Origin: a virus
Reading direction: 5' to 3' (one strand)
Virus record (IMG/VR): IMGVR_UViG_3300025141_000259
Span: 1 to 39,796 of that record
DNA length: 39,796 bases
This document shows, in pieces, positions 31,829-39,590 of the stretch (positions are counted from its first letter, which is position 1; every line of letters starts with the position of its first letter). Position numbers and translations under genes: made by a program. The notes below the pieces were generated by a model. The model was not told the DNA's origin. It ran no database searches and worked only from the letters and a program-made list of their open reading frames with translations.

Positions 31829-32950
31829 ATGTCTGAAAAAGATGCATTGGCTGGAATCATAGCCGATGAACTAAATAAACAATTCAAACATCAAAAAGTT
31901 GCATACTTTCTTGATGAAGATTCTAATCCAACTGATGTAACGGATTGGATTTCAACTGGTTCAACAATGTTAGATATAGCTATTTCTAATAAACCAAATG
32001 GTGGTGTTGCCGTAGGTAAGATTACTGAATTAAATGGTTTAGAAGGAAGTGGTAAGTCTTTAATAGGTTCTCATCTATTAGCTTCAACACAAAGAAAAGA
32101 TGGAATCGCTGTTTACATAGATACAGAATCAGCTGTATCACCAGAGTTTCTTGAAGCGATAGGTGTAGATACAACAAGCATGTTATATGTTCACTTAGAA
32201 ACGGTTGAAGAAATATTTGATACTATTGAAACAATTGTTACAAAAATCAGAGAATCAGATAAAGATAAGTTAGTTACAATTCTTGTTGATAGTTTAGCAG
32301 CTGCTTCTACAAAAGTAGAAATGGATGCTGACTTTGATAAAGATGGTTGGGCAACAGCCAAAGCCATCATCATATCAAAAGCAATGAGAAAAATAACACA
32401 AATGATAGCTCGACAAAAAGTGGCTCTCGTCTTTACAAATCAATTACGTCAGAAACTCGGTGTAATGTTCGGAGACCCTTGGACTACATCAGGTGGTAAA
32501 GCATTACCATTTCACGCATCAACTCGTGTTCGGTTTAAGAATATGGGTCAGATAAAAGATGGTAGTAAAAAGAATACAATCGGTATTAAGATAAAAGGTC
32601 AAGTGATTAAGAATCGTCTTGGACCACCAATGAGAACTGCTGAGTTTCCATTGTATTTCGATACTGGTATTGATGACTATGGTTCTTGGCTCACAGTAAT
32701 GAAAGAACACAAGTTACTTAAACAAGGTGGAGCTTGGTACACAATACAACATGCCGACACAGAAACAGGTGAACTTATCAAAGAATACAAATTTCAATCA
32801 AAGGATTTTGAAACATTAGTAACAGAGAATCCAGACTTGAAAGAATTTTGTTATCAACAGATATGTGAAGCTTGTATCTTAAAGTATGATTCAAAAGAAC
32901 TTGGCATCGATGATGTTGAGGAAACTGATGAGGTAGTGGATGAACTCTAA
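31829..32950 (+). CDS. uvsX: RecA-like recombinase (UvsX)
   Basis: This 373-residue strand-exchange ATPase has its Walker A motif GLEGSGKS at residues 70-77 and an acidic Walker B-type strand (VTILVDSLAAAS). Loop regions follow (ALVFTNQLRQKLGVMFGDPW then TTSGGKALPFHA), as in RecA/UvsX. The C-terminal tail is acidic (DDVEETDEVVDEL). T4 UvsX is 391 residues. It forms filaments on gp32-coated ssDNA for recombination-dependent replication and repair. AGGAGA at 31817-31822 is the ribosome binding site, and it may be controlled by the leader RNA. It overlaps the next gene by 11 bases. Confidence 0.93.
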   Translation: MSEKDALAGIIADELNKQFKHQKVAYFLDEDSNPTDVTDWISTGSTMLDIAISNKPNGGVAVGKITELNGLEGSGKSLIGSHLLASTQRKDGIAVYIDTESAVSPEFLEAIGVDTTSMLYVHLETVEEIFDTIETIVTKIRESDKDKLVTILVDSLAAASTKVEMDADFDKDGWATAKAIIISKAMRKITQMIARQKVALVFTNQLRQKLGVMFGDPWTTSGGKALPFHASTRVRFKNMGQIKDGSKKNTIGIKIKGQVIKNRLGPPMRTAEFPLYFDTGIDDYGSWLTVMKEHKLLKQGGAWYTIQHADTETGELIKEYKFQSKDFETLVTENPDLKEFCYQQICEACILKYDSKELGIDDVEETDEVVDEL

Positions 32951-34004
32951 TAAGGACTTGAACGATAAGTTTATATCTTTTTTAGACCAAACCAAAAATG
33001 AAGAACACAAAGAAGTAACACGATTGAATGATAGGGTGTTGATAATCGATGGACTCAACACCTTCATTCGTGGATTTGCAGTCAATCCAGCATTAAACGA
33101 TGACGGATTACATATTGGTGGGTTAATTGGTTTTCTTCGGTCAATAAGATATACTTGTGATATTCTAAAACCATCTCGTTGTATCATCGTCTTTGATGGT
33201 AAGGGTGGTTCACCGAAAAGAAGAAAAATATATCCAGAGTATAAAGCAAATCGTAAGGTTAAGAGTAGATTAAACAGAAATGTTGATTGGGGAACAGCAC
33301 CCCAAGATGAACAAGCTTCAATGAGACAACAGATGGGTAGGTTAATTGAATATTTAGAACAATTACCACTTACTCTGATTTCAATTGACAATGTAGAAGC
33401 CGATGATGTAATGGCTTACATCTCACAACAAGTACTTACAGAAAGTGATATATTCTTGATGAGTACAGATAAGGATTTCTTACAACTTGTAGATGATAGA
33501 GTAAAAGTATGGAGTCCAACAAAAAAGAAGTTATATAACAAACAAGAAGTTTTAGAAGAATATGGAATACCATCAAACAACATTCTAACATACAGAATAC
33601 TTGATGGTGATAAGTCAGACAATATAGGTGGAATACCTGGATGTGGCATAAAATCTATAATCAAATATCTTGAACCGATTTCGGAGCAAGAGGATTTTGG
33701 TGTAATGGAACTATTTGATTATGTAGAAAAATCAGATTCTAAAATAAAACTCTTGGAAAATATAAAAAATAGTGTTAATTTAGTGAAACGGAATTATCTA
33801 CTCATGCAACTAAATAAAGTAGATATTCCAGGTCATGTTAAATTGAAGATACAGGAAGCTGTACATAGAAAGATACCACAATTGATTAAACACAGATTTC
33901 AAGTAATGTTCTTACAAGATAAATTATCAAATCAGATAAAGAACTTGGATAGTTGGATTATGGAGTTTACAAGATTGAGTAGGTTTAGAGGATTAGATAA
34001 ATGA
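32940..34004 (+). CDS. 5'-3' exonuclease / flap endonuclease (T4 RNase H-like)
   Basis: A 354-residue FEN-family nuclease. VLIIDGLNTFIRGFAVN holds the first catalytic Asp. IIVFDGKGGSPKRRKIYPEYKANRK holds the second Asp and the helical-clamp lysines/arginines (split here as VFDGKGGSPKRR and YPEYKANRK). SIDNVEADDVMAYISQ carries the EADD motif and FLMSTDKDFLQLV the STDKD motif. ILDGDKSDNIGGIPGCGIKS is the helix-hairpin-helix and metal-site segment. All key acidic positions are present. It removes RNA primers and flaps. It overlaps uvsX at its start and the sulfotransferase gene at its end (ATGA). Confidence 0.92.
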   Translation: MNSNKDLNDKFISFLDQTKNEEHKEVTRLNDRVLIIDGLNTFIRGFAVNPALNDDGLHIGGLIGFLRSIRYTCDILKPSRCIIVFDGKGGSPKRRKIYPEYKANRKVKSRLNRNVDWGTAPQDEQASMRQQMGRLIEYLEQLPLTLISIDNVEADDVMAYISQQVLTESDIFLMSTDKDFLQLVDDRVKVWSPTKKKLYNKQEVLEEYGIPSNNILTYRILDGDKSDNIGGIPGCGIKSIIKYLEPISEQEDFGVMELFDYVEKSDSKIKLLENIKNSVNLVKRNYLLMQLNKVDIPGHVKLKIQEAVHRKIPQLIKHRFQVMFLQDKLSNQIKNLDSWIMEFTRLSRFRGLDK

Positions 34005-34630
34005 TTTCTTTTAGACATAAATTTATTTTTATTCATATTCCTAAAACAGCTGGAACATCTATAGTTAAATCTTTATCTCTGTATTCTGAAGATATAGTTG
34101 ATAATAGTGGAAATATTAAACCAAATATTGAGTTGATTAGATTGGCTAGAGAGAAAAATATTAGATTGAATAATTATAAACATTTTACATACAATCAATA
34201 TAAAAAAATATTGGGTGATAGAATTAAAGAATTTTTTATATTTTCTATAATAAGAACACCATATGAAAGAATACCTTCTGTATATTATTATTCCAATGTT
34301 ACCGGAGTATCTTTAACTCGTTTTATTGGTGCTATACAAAATGGTGTTCATATAATTCCTAGTATTGGGATAATGAAAAATATGATTGATACATTTATTG
34401 GTGGTGTAGAGGACATTTTTTTATTGAGATTTGAAAATTTAAATAAAGATTGGAAAATTTTGTTGGATAGATTGAATTTACCATATTTATCTCTTAATCA
34501 TTTAAATGTTGGTAGAAAAATAGATTATAATAATTTATATAGAGATCAAAGATTACTAACAGTAGTGAATAAAGTATTTGAAGAAGAGATTAAAAAATAT
34601 GGTTATGAAACTAAAAAGGAACATAAATGA
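34001..34630 (+). CDS. Sulfotransferase family protein
   Basis: This 209-residue protein begins KFIFIHIPKTAGTSIVKSL, the PAPS 5'-phosphosulfate loop of the Sulfotransfer_2 type (PKTAGTS, residues 14-20). Later FFIFSIIRTPYERIPSVYYY matches the 3'-phosphate-binding strand and Arg/Ser pair, and FLLRFENLNKDWKILLDRL and LNVGRK are also typical of the family. It would transfer sulfate from PAPS to a sugar or other hydroxyl. It overlaps both neighbours by ATGA and is wedged between exonuclease and helicase genes. Its codons look more AT-rich than its neighbours', which suggests a recent insertion. The target could be host surface glycan or a phage component. Confidence 0.85.
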   Translation: MISFRHKFIFIHIPKTAGTSIVKSLSLYSEDIVDNSGNIKPNIELIRLAREKNIRLNNYKHFTYNQYKKILGDRIKEFFIFSIIRTPYERIPSVYYYSNVTGVSLTRFIGAIQNGVHIIPSIGIMKNMIDTFIGGVEDIFLLRFENLNKDWKILLDRLNLPYLSLNHLNVGRKIDYNNLYRDQRLLTVVNKVFEEEIKKYGYETKKEHK

Positions 34631-35985
34631 CAAATAACTTATCAGATTTCGGACACACATTTCAAATCAAATCTGTATCGTGTTTAATGTCAGATTCAGG
34701 TTTCATAGCACAAATATATGACATACTTGATGAAAAACATTATGACAGCGATTCACTTAAATGGATTGTAAAAGAATGTAAATTATATTATGATGAATAT
34801 AAAGCACCTATAACACTTGATGTATTTAAAGTAAAGGTTCAAGATGTTCATAATGATATTCTAAAAACTACAATTATTGAAACTCTCAAAGAAGTGTTTA
34901 GATATTTAGAAGCACCAGATTTAGATTTTATCAAAGACCAAGCAATTGACTTCTTCAAAAATCAAACACTTAAAAATGCCATCATTGAATCAGTTGAAAT
35001 ACTTGAGCATAATGGTGATTTTGATACAATTAAAAAGTTGGTTGATGACGCGATGAGAGCAGGAGCTGAAAGAAATTTAGGTCACGATTATATGGAAGAC
35101 ATTGAAGTAAGATATTCAGAGATGGCTCGTGATACAGTTGAAACTCCTTGGGATGTTCTCAATGATTTAACACAAGGTGGTTTGGCTGGCGGTGAACTTG
35201 GAGTAATCGTAGCACCTGCAGGTATTGGTAAAACTTGGATTCTATGTGCATTGGGAGCGGGTGCAATGAAAAGGGGAACAAACATAGTTCATTATACACT
35301 TGAATTAAATGAGGCGTATGTGGGATTACGATACGATAGTTGTTTCACAGGTATAGCAAACCAGAATTTAAAATATCATTTAGATGATGTGAAGACAAAG
35401 ATTGAAAATTTAGAAGGTGAGTTGATAGTTAAATACTTTCCAACAAAGACAGCATCAGTAAATACAATATCAGCTCACTTACAGAAAATGAGAATGATGG
35501 GAAAACCAGTTGATATGGTTGTAGTAGATTATGCTGATATTCTTAAAGATACAGGAAACGCGAGAGAAGTAAGACACGCTCTTGGAAACATTTATGAAGA
35601 TTTACGAGGATTGGCGGGTGAATTTCAGGTACCAGTTTGGACTGCATCACAAGCAAATCGTTCAGCACTTGATGAAGATGTTATTGAAGCACAAAAGATA
35701 GCTGAATCATATCAAAAGATAATGACTGCTGATTTCGTTGTATCATTATCAAGAAAAGTAGAAGATAAGATTGGTAATACAGGAAGATTCCACGTTATAA
35801 AAAACAGATTTGGACCTGATGGTATAACATTCCCAGCAAAAGTAAACACAAACACAGGCGCGGTTGAGATATTTGAATCTACAAGTGTTGGTGGAAAAGA
35901 AACACAAGGTAAGATTGATAACAGAGATAATCTCATGAAAAAGATGTTATCTAATAGATATGATGATTTGATGAGTGATGATTGA
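34627..35985 (+). CDS. 41: Replicative DNA helicase (gp41/DnaB-like)
   Basis: This 452-residue protein has an N-terminal helical domain (1 to about 150) and a RecA-type ATPase domain with Walker A APAGIGKT (196-203). LGVIVAPAG leads into it, and VDMVVVDYADIL is the Walker B motif with VWTASQANRSAL as the H3-type motif. T4 gp41 is 475 residues. A hexamer would unwind the fork 5'-3' on the lagging strand. It ends in TGA, overlapping the next small gene. No gp61-like primase or gp59-like loader is seen within this window. Confidence 0.92.
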   Translation: MTNNLSDFGHTFQIKSVSCLMSDSGFIAQIYDILDEKHYDSDSLKWIVKECKLYYDEYKAPITLDVFKVKVQDVHNDILKTTIIETLKEVFRYLEAPDLDFIKDQAIDFFKNQTLKNAIIESVEILEHNGDFDTIKKLVDDAMRAGAERNLGHDYMEDIEVRYSEMARDTVETPWDVLNDLTQGGLAGGELGVIVAPAGIGKTWILCALGAGAMKRGTNIVHYTLELNEAYVGLRYDSCFTGIANQNLKYHLDDVKTKIENLEGELIVKYFPTKTASVNTISAHLQKMRMMGKPVDMVVVDYADILKDTGNAREVRHALGNIYEDLRGLAGEFQVPVWTASQANRSALDEDVIEAQKIAESYQKIMTADFVVSLSRKVEDKIGNTGRFHVIKNRFGPDGITFPAKVNTNTGAVEIFESTSVGGKETQGKIDNRDNLMKKMLSNRYDDLMSDD

Positions 35986-36184
35986 TAATTGTAGCATATG
36001 TGATTCAGAATTAGAACCAGATAATGGTGATATAATAGGAAATTTTGGAATATCATCAGTTGGATTCTGTGTATGGTGTTTATCAAGTGTAACTGATATG
36101 GTGATACAATTGAATGGATTTAATGATATAGAAACATTAAAAGAGAGAATAGTTGAATTAGAAGAGGATTCAATGAATGAATAA
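35978..36184 (+). CDS. Small zinc-ribbon-like protein
   Basis: This 68-residue protein has two CxxC pairs (CSIC near residue 5 and CVWC near 32), consistent with one zinc site. An acidic helix ends it (ETLKERIVELEEDSMNE). ATG 35978 overlaps the helicase stop by 8 bases; a GTG three bases earlier is also in frame. It overlaps the next gene by 8 bases. Small CxxC proteins of this type are common in phage replication operons, and no specific function can be given. Confidence 0.65.
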   Translation: MIDNCSICDSELEPDNGDIIGNFGISSVGFCVWCLSSVTDMVIQLNGFNDIETLKERIVELEEDSMNE

Positions 36185-36971
36185 TCTTACTATAAAAGAG
36201 ATAGGTAAAGAATTAGCTATAGATTTGATACAAAGTACACACTACTCAAAAGTTATGCCAAGGTTAACAAAACATTATCTTGGGTGTTTTTTAGAAAATA
36301 AATTAGTGGGTGTTGTCACATTAGGTTGGGGTACTCAACCTAAAGGTACTATAAATAAGATGTTTCCTGGATTAGAGACTAAAGATTATTATGAAATTGG
36401 TAAAATGTGTATGTTAGATGAAATGCCTAAAAATTCAGAATCTCAAATGTTATCTAAGGTTGTAAAATGGATGAAGATAAATACATCAGATAGATTATTT
36501 CTTTACACTTGGGCTGATGGTATAGTTGGTAAAGCTGGATATGTGTATCAATCATTTAATTTTTTGTATGGTGGTTTTATTTGGACAGATATATATGTTA
36601 GTGATAAGGGTGAAAAAATTCATCCTCGTTCAGCTAGAACCTTATGTGAGGAAAATGCCAAAATGGTAGGCAAAGATAAGATTTTTTGGCTTACATATGA
36701 TTTTATGAAAAAGAAAGGAATAAAGAGAATAAAGGGTAAACAATTTAGATATATTTTACCTTTAAGTAGAAAAGCTAAAAAAATGTTAAACGATTCAAAT
36801 ATGGAGTGGAGTATAAAATACCCTAAAGATATAGATTTAGAATGGAAAGAATTAGTTGGTAAAGGAAAATATGAGATAATGAAAGAAGAACCAAAATTTA
36901 ATTTAGATGTAGTAGAATATAATATAAAAAATGTAAACCCAAATAGAACAATTAAACATGATTTTTTTTAA
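36177..36971 (+). CDS. Mom-like / GNAT-fold protein (putative DNA adenine modification)
   Basis: This 264-residue protein has an N-terminal region, DLIQSTHYSKVMPRLTKHYLG, then LVGVVTLGWGTQPKG, DYYEIGKMCMLDEMPKNSES and FLYTWADGIVGKAGYVYQSF. These follow the order of the Mom family (helix with HYS, beta strand with a Gly, acidic E-x-x-x-M/C strand, then GxxGxxYxxxxF), which is related to acetyltransferases. Mu Mom converts adenine to a carbamoylmethyl-type derivative that blocks restriction enzymes. A Lys/Arg-rich C-terminus (KKKGIKRIKGKQFRYILPL) could bind DNA. The gene has no ribosome binding site of its own beyond the overlapped upstream end (GAGGA). Other GNAT roles remain possible. Confidence 0.55.
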   Translation: MNNLTIKEIGKELAIDLIQSTHYSKVMPRLTKHYLGCFLENKLVGVVTLGWGTQPKGTINKMFPGLETKDYYEIGKMCMLDEMPKNSESQMLSKVVKWMKINTSDRLFLYTWADGIVGKAGYVYQSFNFLYGGFIWTDIYVSDKGEKIHPRSARTLCEENAKMVGKDKIFWLTYDFMKKKGIKRIKGKQFRYILPLSRKAKKMLNDSNMEWSIKYPKDIDLEWKELVGKGKYEIMKEEPKFNLDVVEYNIKNVNPNRTIKHDFF

Positions 36972-36999
36972 TAGATGTAATAATTTGACAAAAGAATGA

Positions 37000-37011
37000 T
37001 ATTTATAAATG
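37000..37011 (+). promoter_or_regulatory. Putative promoter region before nrdJ (TATTTATAAATG, with TTGACA upstream)
   Basis: Variant of the recurrent motif. A consensus-like TTGACA lies at 36985-36990, 9 bases upstream of it, and the start codon is 51 bases downstream. The pairing may represent a hybrid or overlapping promoter for the nrdJ unit. Confidence 0.45.
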
Positions 37012-37062
37012 TTATTAGATAAAAAATTGATACAAATCACAAAAGAATTATAGGAGTTATAT

Positions 37063-39081
37063 ATGACAGAATTTAAAAAATTCAGCCTGTCAGACAATTT
37101 CATAGACGGATATAAAAGAAAAAGAGCACCATTCGGTTTTAACGGATTGGGTGAACTTGTCTATATGAGAACATATTCTCGTCTAAAAGATGATGGAAAA
37201 AACGAAATGTGGTGGGAAACTGTTAAGCGTGTTGTAGAGGGAACTTACAACATGCAAAAGAAACATATTGAGAGATATGATTTAGGGTGGAACGCGTGGC
37301 AAGCACAAAGGTCAGCACAGGAGATGTATGACCGAATTTTCAATATGAAATTCTTACCACCCGGCCGAGGACTTTGGGCTATGGGAACATCAATAACCGA
37401 AGAACGAGGTTTGTACGCCGCCCTCAACAATTGTGCATTCGTATCAACACAAAATCTGAAAGATGATTTATCTAAACCATTTACATTCTTAATGGATGCA
37501 AGTATGGTTGGTGTTGGTGTTGGTTTTGATACAAAGGGTGCAGAATCGTTTGTTATAAGAGGACCCAAAACTGATAGAGGTATAGAAACATATGTAGTAC
37601 CAGATACTCGTGAAGGATGGGTTGAATCAGTACGAAGATTATTAGATTCATATTTTCTTGGTATAACTCCAGTTGAGTTTGATTACACACAGATTAGAGA
37701 AAAGGGAGCACCAATCAAAGGATTCGGTGGTGTGTCAAGTGGTTACGAACCATTAGAAGAAGTCCATAATACCGTTAGAGAAACATTAGATAAGAATGTA
37801 GGTGAACCAATTTCAATAACTACAATCGTTGACATTATGAATCTAATCGGTAAGTGTGTTGTAGCTGGTAATGTAAGACGAACTGCTGAAATAGTATTTG
37901 GTGATTCAACATCAGAAGAATACATCAATTTAAAGAATTATAAAAAGAACCCACATAGAGAAACATATGGTTGGACATCAAACAATTCTATATTTGCTGA
38001 GTTGGGTATGGATTATACAGAAACGGCTGAACGAATAAATGATAATGGTGAACCTGGTTTCGCGTGGTTAGATAATATGAGAGAATATTCTCGTATGAAA
38101 AATGGTGGGGATAATAAAGATCACAGAGTTGCTGGTGGTAATCCCTGTCTTGAACAATCACTTGAATCTTATGAGTTGTGTTGCTTGGTAGAAACATTTC
38201 CAAACAATCACGAGAGTTTAGAAGATTATATCAAGACATTGAAATACGCATATCTATATGCTAAAACAGTAACACTTGGAAAAACACATTGGTCTGAAAC
38301 AAATAGAGTGATGTTACGAAATAGAAGAATTGGAACATCAGTAAGTGGTGTGGCTCAATTCATTACAGACAAAGGATTACATCAATTAAGAGAATGGTTA
38401 GAAAGTGGATATGATGCAATTCAAGATTATGATAAAATGTATTCAGATTGGTTAGCAGTTCCTCGTTCAATCAAAACTACATCAGTTAAACCAAGTGGAA
38501 CTGTATCTCTATTAGCAGGAGCAACACCAGGATTACACTATCCTGAATCACGTTTCTATATCAGACGAATAAGATTATCAATTAATTCACCATTAATCAA
38601 ACCATTACAAAAAGCAGGTTACAACATAGAACCAGCTTTCGGTAGTGAAGATTCAACAGTAGTCGTAGATGTACCGGTTGATGTGGGTGAAGGTGTAAGA
38701 ACAATTAACGATGTATCAATGTGGGAACAAATGAGTTTAGCAGCATTCATGCAAAAGTATTGGGCAGATAACCAAGTAAGTTGTACTGTAACATTTGACC
38801 CTGATACAGAAGGACATCAGATAGCATCAGCACTTAACTATTTCCAATATCAGATGAAAGGTATATCATTCTTACCTAAAATGGAATTGGGTGCATACAA
38901 ACAAATGCCATACGAAGAAATCACAAATAAAAAATATGATAAGATGGTAAAAGAATTAAGTTTCTTATCATTCAGACAAGTCAAAGGGAACGAAGCAGAA
39001 GTTGAAAAGTTCTGTAACAATGACCATTGTGAAATTGACTTTGGTGAATTGGTAGAAGAAACACAGGAAGTGGGGGTTTAA
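37063..39081 (+). CDS. nrdJ: Class II (adenosylcobalamin-dependent) ribonucleoside-triphosphate reductase
   Basis: This 672-residue monomeric RNR is of the Lactobacillus leichmannii type (739 residues). The catalytic set is visible: Cys124 in ALNNCAFVST, the NPCLE motif with Asn360, Cys362 (thiyl radical) and Glu364, and Cys373 in YELCCL. The 11-residue spacing to the second redox cysteine matches the known enzyme. The C-terminal pair Cys651/Cys656 (CNNDHC) fits the swinging redox shuttle that a thioredoxin reduces. It makes deoxynucleotides using B12 and no oxygen or iron, unlike T4's NrdAB. GGAG precedes the ATG, and the stop overlaps the next start (TAATG). Confidence 0.94.
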   Translation: MTEFKKFSLSDNFIDGYKRKRAPFGFNGLGELVYMRTYSRLKDDGKNEMWWETVKRVVEGTYNMQKKHIERYDLGWNAWQAQRSAQEMYDRIFNMKFLPPGRGLWAMGTSITEERGLYAALNNCAFVSTQNLKDDLSKPFTFLMDASMVGVGVGFDTKGAESFVIRGPKTDRGIETYVVPDTREGWVESVRRLLDSYFLGITPVEFDYTQIREKGAPIKGFGGVSSGYEPLEEVHNTVRETLDKNVGEPISITTIVDIMNLIGKCVVAGNVRRTAEIVFGDSTSEEYINLKNYKKNPHRETYGWTSNNSIFAELGMDYTETAERINDNGEPGFAWLDNMREYSRMKNGGDNKDHRVAGGNPCLEQSLESYELCCLVETFPNNHESLEDYIKTLKYAYLYAKTVTLGKTHWSETNRVMLRNRRIGTSVSGVAQFITDKGLHQLREWLESGYDAIQDYDKMYSDWLAVPRSIKTTSVKPSGTVSLLAGATPGLHYPESRFYIRRIRLSINSPLIKPLQKAGYNIEPAFGSEDSTVVVDVPVDVGEGVRTINDVSMWEQMSLAAFMQKYWADNQVSCTVTFDPDTEGHQIASALNYFQYQMKGISFLPKMELGAYKQMPYEEITNKKYDKMVKELSFLSFRQVKGNEAEVEKFCNNDHCEIDFGELVEETQEVGV

Positions 39082-39590
39082 TGAAAAATACAACTTGGAA
39101 TAAAGATTGGAGAAAATCTGTTATCATATTAAGTGGTGGATTTGATCCAGTTCATAAAGGACATTTAAGAATGTTCAGAGAAGCATCTTGGTTAGGACAT
39201 CAAGTGGTAGTAGGCTTAAATTCAGATGATTGGTTGACTCGTAAAAAAGGAAAACCATTCATGGAATTTAAGGAACGAAAAGAAATACTTGAAGGGTTTA
39301 AATATATAAATCAAGTACTAGCTTTTGATGATTCAGATGATACTGCCTGTGGTTTACTTAAACAAGTTAGAACTATATATAGTGGTGATACTTTCAACTA
39401 TGATTATTTAGATTCAAATCCAACTGGTGAAAGAGAATATAAATTATACTTTGCCAATGGTGGTGATAGAACACAAGAAAATATACCAGAAATTCCTGTA
39501 TGTAAAGAACTTGGTGTTGAAATGTTGTGGGGAATCGGTGGTGGTAAAATTCAATCGTCATCCTGGCTAACAAATGGAGAAGAAAAATGA
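39081..39590 (+). CDS. Cytidylyl/adenylyltransferase-like nucleotidyltransferase (TagD / HldE-C type)
   Basis: This 169-residue protein opens VIILSGGFDPVHKGHLRMF with the HxGH nucleotide-binding motif (His25-Lys-Gly-His28), then VVVGLNSDDWLTRKKGKPFM and FKERKEILEGF. Late elements are FANGGDRTQENIPE and GGKIQSSSWL (the ISSSxL-like signature). It would activate a small phosphorylated substrate such as glycerol 3-phosphate or heptose 1-phosphate with CTP or ATP. The product could feed phage or host surface sugar modification, but the substrate cannot be chosen from sequence. It is translationally coupled to nrdJ and to the lipoprotein gene that follows. Confidence 0.87.
   Translation: MKNTTWNKDWRKSVIILSGGFDPVHKGHLRMFREASWLGHQVVVGLNSDDWLTRKKGKPFMEFKERKEILEGFKYINQVLAFDDSDDTACGLLKQVRTIYSGDTFNYDYLDSNPTGEREYKLYFANGGDRTQENIPEIPVCKELGVEMLWGIGGGKIQSSSWLTNGEEK

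Noticed and set aside
35088-35285. Minus-strand open frames across the window (for example here, 33-kb region 32891-33391, and 27838-28161)
   Set aside because: All lie opposite convincing plus-strand genes, lack ribosome binding sites, and show no recognisable domains.
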